Assembly (NCBI GenBank): GCA_009841255.1 | Contig: VXMD01000032.1 | Location: 305,923 to 369,922, forward strand | Direction: 5' to 3' | Length of the DNA stretch: 64,000 nt | DNA from: Candidatus Poribacteria bacterium | GTDB taxonomy: Bacteria > Poribacteria > WGA-4E > WGA-3G | Shown: positions 58,278 through 64,000 of the stretch, piece by piece | Position numbering within the stretch: position 1 is the stretch's first letter | Layout: each line of letters starts with the position of its first letter | The notes under the pieces: model-generated | What the model was told of the DNA's origin: nothing | Seen by the model: only the letters and a program-made list of their open reading frames with translations | Databases searched by the model: none | Program-made: the position numbers and the translations under genes

Positions 58278-58365
58278 TTTAAATGTGTCAAGCAATTCTG
58301 TCGTCAGGGGTTGCAAACCGATATTGCAAATCAGGTATGCTGCATGAAAAAGGAACCTTCCCGGA

Positions 58366-61300
58366 ATGTTGCCCATATCTCGAGCGATTTTCTCTTATTC
58401 ATATCTATTTTCTCTTTTCATGCTCGCGCTGAACCTACCTGTCCAGCATATACATGCAGCCGATCATGAAGGTGAAGGCAGTACATCCCCATCAACTGTT
58501 AACAACTCGACTCGCGAAGCCCAGACATTGATAGTCGGAACACCCACAACAAAAACTTTCAGTTTTACAGACGTTTATCAGATAGAACTCAGCCTGAATA
58601 TACCGGGGAATATCGAACTGATTGCCACAGAAGGCGATGTCATCACCGTTACGCTTGAGAAGTACGCACGAGAAACCACAAATACAAAACTGATTCGCGA
58701 CTATCTTGATAACATCACCTTCACAGGAACACAAAGCAATGAGACCCTTCAGTTGAGAATACAACGACCGGGTGATCCTCCTGAAGCACAGTCGAACCCT
58801 CTTCCCAAGACGGAAGCGTTACAAGCAGTGCCCTACGATGGCCTCCACCTGAAATGTACAATTAAAACCCCTGCGGATGTCGCCGTTAAACTCCACGCAA
58901 AAACCGGAGATATACACCTTCAACGTATCCGTGGGAAAATAGAAGCCTCAACAGGGACAGGCAATGTCCATTTAGAGGAAACCGTAGGTACCTATAATAT
59001 CAGGGTGACCAAGGGCAATATTGATGGAAAAATTTTGCTGACCCACGGACAAAACAAATTAGAGACGCAAAATGGCTCAATTGGATTGGTGATACTCGAC
59101 ACCGTTGCATCACCGATGGATATTACCGCACAAGGGGGTAGTATTCGTTTACGACTTCCTGAAAATTACACCGCGGATGTTGAAGTGGAGAGCGAAAAAC
59201 GGCGGATTGTTGTCAATTTGCCCGCACACCTTGACGAAGAAACCGGACTGACCCTTATTAACGAGGGTGGACCGCTGTTTCGATTGAAAGCCACCGATAC
59301 GATCTCACTACTACCGAGTAGCGCAGATACACCCACAGATACCGAAACGGATCTGATCGTAGATTTTGCACAACCCATCCCGCACGTCGCAAAAGCTCCG
59401 ATAATTGATGGAAATTTATCTGAAATCGCTTGGCAAGCCGCTGCCCTGCTTTCTCCGTTTCAGAACCCAGATGGCACCGATGTTCCAAGCAATTCAACTG
59501 AAACTTTTTTAATGTGGGATGCCGAGAATTTCTATGTCGGTGTAAAAGCATATATGTCTGACGCCTTTCTTCCCTATATTTCACAGACACAGCAAGATTC
59601 GCCCATCTGGGGAGACGAGTGTATTGAAATCCTGATTGATCCTAACCCCAAAACTGATATCTACTATCATCTTGTTATTAATCCAATCGGTGCATCCTTT
59701 GATCAGCGTGTGAATACACCCGGAGAACCGAGTTTCCAGTTTGCCCCTCATGATGTTCAAGTTACTTTGAATCGGAAAACGATGAAAACCGTGTTTGACG
59801 CCGATAGCACATGGAACTCAAATGCAAAAGTTGGCAGCCAAATTAACGCCGCCTTCTGGAGTCTTGAAGTCGCTCTCCCGCGTAAAATGTTAGAGTCCTC
59901 CACAAAAACAGATGCACAGTCAACACCCGCTTTTGAAAACAAGTGGCTTTTTAACATCCATCGTAAGATGCATAGTAGCAATATGAAGAGTCTCATTCCT
60001 GCTACGTCCAGAGAATATAGTTATTGGCTGCCGATTTACGATACAGTGTATCCGTGGTGGCCCCACTCGCCACAGGAGTACACCGGACCGCTCTCGGGAC
60101 GCTATGGTCCAGCGATGGGTATTTTGCAGTTCGTAACGACACCGAGCACTTCTGAAGACTTCGTATCCGAAGAGAAATTCAGGGTTGAGGCCATTGAAAT
60201 CAAAGGGAACACCACAATTCCGACAGAGGTCATTCAACGACATCTTCCGATCCAGCCTGAAGATGTCATTACAGGTCCACAACTTTCTTGGCTCATCACG
60301 GAATTACGGGAACACGGTTGGTTTCAAGATGTGCGTTTGGAAACGAAGCAGGTCGACGGTGGTAGTGAAGAATCAATCGGCACTCAGAAACCGGAAGGTC
60401 TTGTTTCACCAGACACCGCTTTACCGACAACCGACAACCGAAAGGATTTTCGTAGACAGGGAAGCCCACACGGACTTCATACCGTTGATTCATCCGAAAC
60501 GAGAACCATTCCAAGTATCAGTTTGCATATCCGAGTTACGGAAGCGCGTGTACTTTTTGCCCAGCAAATTAAGATCGCAGGGAACAAGAGTTTCCCCTCA
60601 CAATTTATCAAGGAGTGGTTTCAGTTAGAATCCGGTTATCTTGCCCCTACTGTCCTTAGACTGAAGCAACAATTAATTGCTGACTTCTATTCAAATCGTG
60701 GGTATGAATTCGCCACGGTTACACATCAATCTGTCAATGATGTCCTTGAATTCAGCATTGACGAGGGCACATTGCACGAAATTCGTTTCACTGGAAACAG
60801 TCGGATCTCGCGGGCAGAACTATTGTCAGCACTTGACTTAAAGACTGCAGCAGGTGATGGAGAACAGGATTCGCAAGTTTCCGATATTTACTATCATGCC
60901 CTCGGTCAGTCAAAGATAAACCGTATGCGTAAGGAACTCAGTGAAAACAGTGAGCATTTCAAATCGATTCGGAATTGGCATGTCCAACGTGAGGGTGGAA
61001 AAAACGTCATGATTGTCGATATTGAAGAGCAGCCGTTCGCCAGACCCGGTGGTTTCCCGATTCTTCAATTCAATCGTGTTCACGGGTTAATGCTCGGCGC
61101 GGGTGGGACCCTCTCGACGCACCTCACGGGCAAAGAGGAGGTTTTCGGTTCTATCAGCCGTGGATTTTCGAGCAAGACATGGAATTATCACGCCGGTATC
61201 GAAAAGAGTTTCTTTAAACGGAAACTTCTCAGATTCGGAGGGAGTTTCTATAAACTCACCGATGTCAGTTCTAATCTCTATCTACATCAAGGTGATGCTA

Positions 61301-62169
61301 CCCTGAGTGCCACCTATGATGGTTCAGCACTTCAGGATTATTATCAACGTCAAGGCTCACAAGGGTGGATAACTTACGCCCCCTCCGAATGGTCGTATTT
61401 TAGACTGGAGTTCACTGGAGAAAGGCACGACAATCTTTCCAAATCAACGGATTGGAGTTACTTAAACCGAAATCTGATCAAGCGGGGAAATTCACGGATT
61501 AAGCGTGGACAATTGAGAAGCCTTTCTCTCGTTTATGCATTTGATACACGGGATCATAGGGCTACTACCATACGACATTTCCACACGCTGTTTTCTGCAA
61601 ATGAGCGAACTCGGCGGGGTTGGCGGGGTCAATTCGCAGTCGAGATAGCAGGACACGGTTTCGGCGGAGATTACGACTTCAATTTCTATCGGTTTGAGGT
61701 GGCACGCTACACCCCTTTATCGGGTCCACACCACCTGAACGTTCGGATCGCGGGTGATTTCGCCGCTGCCGCCTTGCCACGGCAACGGCTCCTTCACCTT
61801 GGGGGTGGTAATACCCTGCGCGGTCACGACTCTAACCTATTCGCTGGGGATAATCGGCTTCTCCTTAACCTTGAGTATCGGCTCATCCAAGAGACAATCC
61901 CCAGCGGACAAGATGCCGTGTTCGGGTGGACACTTAGCTGTTTCTTGGATACAGGCAGTGTGTGGTGGCATGATGATGCCCCTTTTTCCGATCTTGAAAA
62001 TTTTATGACGCGGCTCAAAACATCCATCGGTGTCGGATGCTCCGTTTTCATAGACCCATTCGGGAATCCCCCACCGTGGAGTCTTGCGCTTGAAGTGGCA
62101 GAACCACTGGATGCATCTTTTTCCTTGCGAAATCCGAGCATCATTTTGCGCTTGGATCGGATGTTCTAA
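58366..62169 (+). CDS. DUF4097-CBM9-POTRA-Omp85 fusion outer-membrane protein
   Basis: The 1267-residue protein has a signal peptide (1-31, 'YLFSLFMLALNLPVQHIHA'). Residues ~65-318 are DUF4097-like strands ('IELIATEGDVITVTLEKYAR', 'KTGDIHLQRIRGKIEASTGT'). Residues ~333-520 are a CBM9-like domain ('APIIDGNLSEIAWQAAALL', 'FLMWDAENFYVGVKAY', 'WGDECIEILIDPNPKTDIYY'). About three POTRA domains run from ~600 to 890 ('FRVEAIEIKGNTTIPTEVI', 'QQIKIAGNKSFPSQFIKEWF', 'IRFTGNSRISRAELLSAL'). A surface-antigen D15 barrel (~900-1267) ends with 'LRGHDSNLFAGDNRLLLNLE' and a C-terminal 'ILRLDRMF'. Omp85 proteins insert barrels or move lipids or proteins across the outer membrane; BamA is ~800 residues. A GGAACC-type site and a promoter precede ATG 58366. 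Confidence 0.9.
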   Translation: MLPISRAIFSYSYLFSLFMLALNLPVQHIHAADHEGEGSTSPSTVNNSTREAQTLIVGTPTTKTFSFTDVYQIELSLNIPGNIELIATEGDVITVTLEKYARETTNTKLIRDYLDNITFTGTQSNETLQLRIQRPGDPPEAQSNPLPKTEALQAVPYDGLHLKCTIKTPADVAVKLHAKTGDIHLQRIRGKIEASTGTGNVHLEETVGTYNIRVTKGNIDGKILLTHGQNKLETQNGSIGLVILDTVASPMDITAQGGSIRLRLPENYTADVEVESEKRRIVVNLPAHLDEETGLTLINEGGPLFRLKATDTISLLPSSADTPTDTETDLIVDFAQPIPHVAKAPIIDGNLSEIAWQAAALLSPFQNPDGTDVPSNSTETFLMWDAENFYVGVKAYMSDAFLPYISQTQQDSPIWGDECIEILIDPNPKTDIYYHLVINPIGASFDQRVNTPGEPSFQFAPHDVQVTLNRKTMKTVFDADSTWNSNAKVGSQINAAFWSLEVALPRKMLESSTKTDAQSTPAFENKWLFNIHRKMHSSNMKSLIPATSREYSYWLPIYDTVYPWWPHSPQEYTGPLSGRYGPAMGILQFVTTPSTSEDFVSEEKFRVEAIEIKGNTTIPTEVIQRHLPIQPEDVITGPQLSWLITELREHGWFQDVRLETKQVDGGSEESIGTQKPEGLVSPDTALPTTDNRKDFRRQGSPHGLHTVDSSETRTIPSISLHIRVTEARVLFAQQIKIAGNKSFPSQFIKEWFQLESGYLAPTVLRLKQQLIADFYSNRGYEFATVTHQSVNDVLEFSIDEGTLHEIRFTGNSRISRAELLSALDLKTAAGDGEQDSQVSDIYYHALGQSKINRMRKELSENSEHFKSIRNWHVQREGGKNVMIVDIEEQPFARPGGFPILQFNRVHGLMLGAGGTLSTHLTGKEEVFGSISRGFSSKTWNYHAGIEKSFFKRKLLRFGGSFYKLTDVSSNLYLHQGDATLSATYDGSALQDYYQRQGSQGWITYAPSEWSYFRLEFTGERHDNLSKSTDWSYLNRNLIKRGNSRIKRGQLRSLSLVYAFDTRDHRATTIRHFHTLFSANERTRRGWRGQFAVEIAGHGFGGDYDFNFYRFEVARYTPLSGPHHLNVRIAGDFAAAALPRQRLLHLGGGNTLRGHDSNLFAGDNRLLLNLEYRLIQETIPSGQDAVFGWTLSCFLDTGSVWWHDDAPFSDLENFMTRLKTSIGVGCSVFIDPFGNPPPWSLALEVAEPLDASFSLRNPSIILRLDRMF

Positions 62170-62213
62170 TAGCTGTCGGCTATCTGATTTATCCTGATTA
62201 TCGAAGATTTTAT

Positions 62214-62381
62214 TACCATAACCCAAGTTGCTACTAACAGGTTTTTCGCATTTCAGAAAGCTTTTTTGTCTCTTTCCTCACCCCAGAGGGGTGGTATGTC
62301 TATAAAAGGGGCGCATTTAAGCGAATTGCACTCCAGCGGAGTGCTATGTATGTAAATAAGTGGCAACTTGGGTTACCATAG
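62214..62381. repeat. R2 element copy 3 with two internal R4 modules
   Basis: The ends are TACCATAACCCAAGTTGCTA and GGCAACTTGGGTTACCATAG. R4 modules lie at 62280-62308 and 62330-62360. It is followed by a ~45-bp direct repeat (CATAGTAAATCACAGTAA..TCCTGGT, twice) up to the next gene. Confidence 0.8.
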
Positions 62382-62456
62382 TAAATCACAGTAATCACAA
62401 GAATCCTGGTCTATCATAGTAAATCACAGTAAATTATAGTAATCCTGGTGAAAAAT

Positions 62457-63569
62457 ATGAAGACAACACAACTCTATTCTATCCATGAACAACTCGGCGC
62501 AACATTCGAGAAAAAGCATTCAGATTGGAATATTGCCACCGAGTTCACTGATGCTATTTCCGAACACCATGCTGTCAGAAATAGTGTCGGTATTGCTGAC
62601 GTGTCCTATCGAGGTAGACATCAATTAACCGGTGAAGACCGAGCGAAATTTCTACATCGTATCATCTCCAACGATGTTGAAAACCTCTCAACTGGACAGG
62701 GCACTTACGCCACGCTTTTAACGCATCGCGGTAAAATTATAGCGGATATGAGTCTCTCTATTCTTGAGGACGCAATCCGTATCGACACCGCCCCTGAAAC
62801 CACAGAAAGTCTTTTCAATGAATTGGATAAGTATATTATCGCTGATGATGTTGAATTTTCGGATGTAACCGCCGAAACTGGGGCAATTGCCGTTTACGGC
62901 CCGAAATCAGCGGACCTGGTGCAATCTGTGCTCGGTATAGATGAACTCGCTACGCTGCCCGAGCGGTCCAACTACTTTCGTGAAGCAGACGCCCTCTTTC
63001 AACACGCAATCGTCTGCGTCAGAACAGATAGCACGGGTGAGATAGGGTGGACGCTTTATACCGCTGCCGACGCATTAGTATCGCTGTGGGAGACATTGAT
63101 GACCGAAGGGACGCGCTTTAACGCGCAACCGATCGGTTGGAATGCTCTTGAGTCGCTCCGCATTGAAGCAGGCGTGCCAAGATACGGAACGGAATTGACC
63201 GATGCTGTTATCCCACTTGAGGCTGAGTTGGAACACGCTATCGACTTTGAGAAAGGCTGTTATATTGGGCAGGAGATTGTCGCGCGTATGAAATACCGGG
63301 GACACCCAAATCGTCTCTTGCGCGGTATTGAAATGGACGCCGACTTAACACAGCAAGATTGCCAGAAACTTTCCTCAGACGCACGGGTTTTCAACAACGA
63401 CAAAGAGGTGGGTTGGATTACGAGTGCTACCTTTGCTCCGACCCTTAACAAGTCGATCGCTCTCGGTTACGTTCGAATGGCAGTGACGGAAGCAGGCAGC
63501 CAAGTCCAAATTGAGACTTCAACCGGACCTGTTGAGGGCACAGTTGTGCTCCTGCCCTTTTCAGCATAG
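62457..63569 (+). CDS. ygfZ: Folate-binding YgfZ/GcvT-like protein
   Basis: The 370-residue protein has the GcvT/aminomethyltransferase fold: 'GIADVSYRGRHQLTGEDRAK', 'RIISNDVENLSTGQGTYATL' and 'TDSTGEIGWTLYTAADAL'. It carries the YgfZ signature 'KGCYIGQEIVARMKYRGHPN' near residue 270. YgfZ proteins use tetrahydrofolate to help assemble or repair Fe-S clusters; the conserved Cys of KGCYxGQE is present. It lacks the second half of glycine-cleavage T proteins, so YgfZ is preferred over GcvT. The ATG at 62457 or the GTG 9 bp upstream could start it. Confidence 0.9.
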   Translation: MKTTQLYSIHEQLGATFEKKHSDWNIATEFTDAISEHHAVRNSVGIADVSYRGRHQLTGEDRAKFLHRIISNDVENLSTGQGTYATLLTHRGKIIADMSLSILEDAIRIDTAPETTESLFNELDKYIIADDVEFSDVTAETGAIAVYGPKSADLVQSVLGIDELATLPERSNYFREADALFQHAIVCVRTDSTGEIGWTLYTAADALVSLWETLMTEGTRFNAQPIGWNALESLRIEAGVPRYGTELTDAVIPLEAELEHAIDFEKGCYIGQEIVARMKYRGHPNRLLRGIEMDADLTQQDCQKLSSDARVFNNDKEVGWITSATFAPTLNKSIALGYVRMAVTEAGSQVQIETSTGPVEGTVVLLPFSA

Positions 63570-63580
63570 CCTAAACGCTA

Positions 63581-63723
63581 AAAACTTACACGGACACATC
63601 TTGGAAATGCGGACGTTTCTGAAAAATAGTACCCCTTTCGTAGGGGCGAGGGCACCTCGCCCGTACACGGGCAGGGACCCCGGTTCGTAGTAGCGCAATT
63701 CATTGCGCCCTACGTAAGTCCTA
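63581..63723. repeat. R1 repeat copy 8 with an inserted hairpin module
   Basis: The left end AAAACTTACACGGACACATC and right end GGTTCGTAGTAGCGCAATTC, ATTGCGC, ACGTAAGTCCTAA enclose an extra GTAGGGGCGAG/CTCGCCCGTAC hairpin (63640-63666). Confidence 0.8.
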
Positions 63724-63806
63724 AATGAAACTTACGGGACGCTTGAGCGTATTTTTAAAACTGAAAGCCTGCACAGCAGGCGAACCGAAAACTTTAAGGA
63801 GGCAAA

Positions 63807-64000
63807 TTGAAACCGATGATGAACAGCAAACTTTATTTTTCTCTATCTCTTTTACTGTTCTTCCCGATACTCTTAGGCGGATGCGGTCTTGCCAAGTTAG
63901 CGCGAATTCAAGGGGAAGGCGACCTCGCTGTCGTAGAAGCCACCCTTGAGGGGAACATCGGCACGCTTGAAAATCTATCTAAAATCGGGAACAAAAATCT
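63807..64000 (+). CDS. Lipoprotein, N-terminal part (runs off the window)
   Basis: The frame from TTG 63807 (or ATG 63816) is open to the window end. AAGGAGG lies 4 bp before the TTG, giving it the better spacing. The start reads 'MMNSKLYFSLSLLLFFPILL' followed by GGCG, a lipoprotein signal with lipobox L-G-G-C (Cys ~27 from the TTG). The visible mature part ('GDLAVVEATLEGNIGTLENL') is a soluble helix-rich start of unknown family. A degenerate CGAACCGAAAACTTTAAGGA leader precedes it. Confidence 0.7.
   Translation, partial: MKPMMNSKLYFSLSLLLFFPILLGGCGLAKLARIQGEGDLAVVEATLEGNIGTLENLSKIGNKN

Noticed and set aside
8686-63723. Repeat families as insertion sequences
   Set aside because: No copy encodes a transposase or is longer than ~200 bp, so they are annotated as non-autonomous repeats, not IS elements.
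1-64000. tRNA or rRNA genes
   Set aside because: No T-loop GGTTCRAnYCC context with a matching acceptor stem was found; GGTTCGTAGTAG segments belong to R1 repeats.

Overview
The window is a chromosomal segment of an uncultured diderm bacterium. An Omp85/BamA-type outer-membrane protein, a Tat-type signal and several lipoprotein signals show a two-membrane envelope. The gene content resembles Candidatus Poribacteria and similar marine, planctomycete-like heterotrophs: two PhyH dioxygenases, a formylglycine-type sulfatase, TIM-barrel sugar isomerases, an ASPIC/UnbV FG-GAP protein, a LamG protein, HEAT fusions and a DUF6754 membrane operon. This lineage call is an inference from gene content. 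No rRNA, tRNA, CRISPR array, transposase or integrase was seen.

Layout. 0-7 kb holds housekeeping genes: an Hfq/Sm-like protein (partial), a YkgJ Cys-cluster protein, a DUF971 protein, a 7Fe ferredoxin, recJ, a rel (p)ppGpp synthetase/hydrolase overlapping recJ, and rpmB (bL28). 7-13 kb holds a GT4 glycosyltransferase, small membrane proteins, and an ECF sigma factor next to a DUF4097 repeat protein. 13-17 kb is a sugar ABC importer (binding protein and two permeases, no ATPase), with an enlarged second permease. 17-20.7 kb is an AT-richer island with unknown genes and a DNA methyltransferase-HNH fusion. 20.8-31.7 kb is a mosaic: PhyH-HEAT, PAP2 phosphatase, polysaccharide deacetylase, Tat aldo/keto reductase, FG-GAP/ASPIC protein, TPR lipoprotein, LamG protein, PhyH, ADP-ribosylglycohydrolase and a probable methyltransferase remnant. 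32-36 kb encodes sugar-phosphate metabolism: FGGY kinase, ROK kinase and SIS isomerase. 36-41.4 kb is an NfeD/flotillin cluster with two NfeD-type proteins, two FloA paralogues and a small membrane protein. 41.5-47.7 kb encodes a cell-wall amidase, an L-Ala-D/L-Glu-type epimerase, an SDR, a sulfatase and a TIM-barrel isomerase. 47.9-51.1 kb is a four-gene membrane operon including DUF6754. 51.3-52.9 kb is aroK-aroB. 53.3-56.2 kb holds tandem GNATs and a GT39-like enzyme. 56.2-64 kb holds adk, a xylose-isomerase-like protein, a 1267-residue DUF4097-CBM9-POTRA-Omp85 fusion, a YgfZ/GcvT-like protein and the start of a lipoprotein gene.

The intergenic spaces are packed with several families of short structured repeats, many with terminal inverted repeats and internal hairpins and none with a transposase. 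All R1 and R3 copies and nearly all R4/R5 modules lie in the same orientation whatever the direction of the neighbouring genes. A separate leader module ends exactly at the start codon of several genes and follows gene orientation. Short repeat modules also occur inside coding sequences (amidase, GT39-like, small ORF at 30354). The most unusual proteins are the Omp85 fusion, the permease with an extra membrane block, the PhyH-HEAT fusion and the DUF6754 membrane complex.
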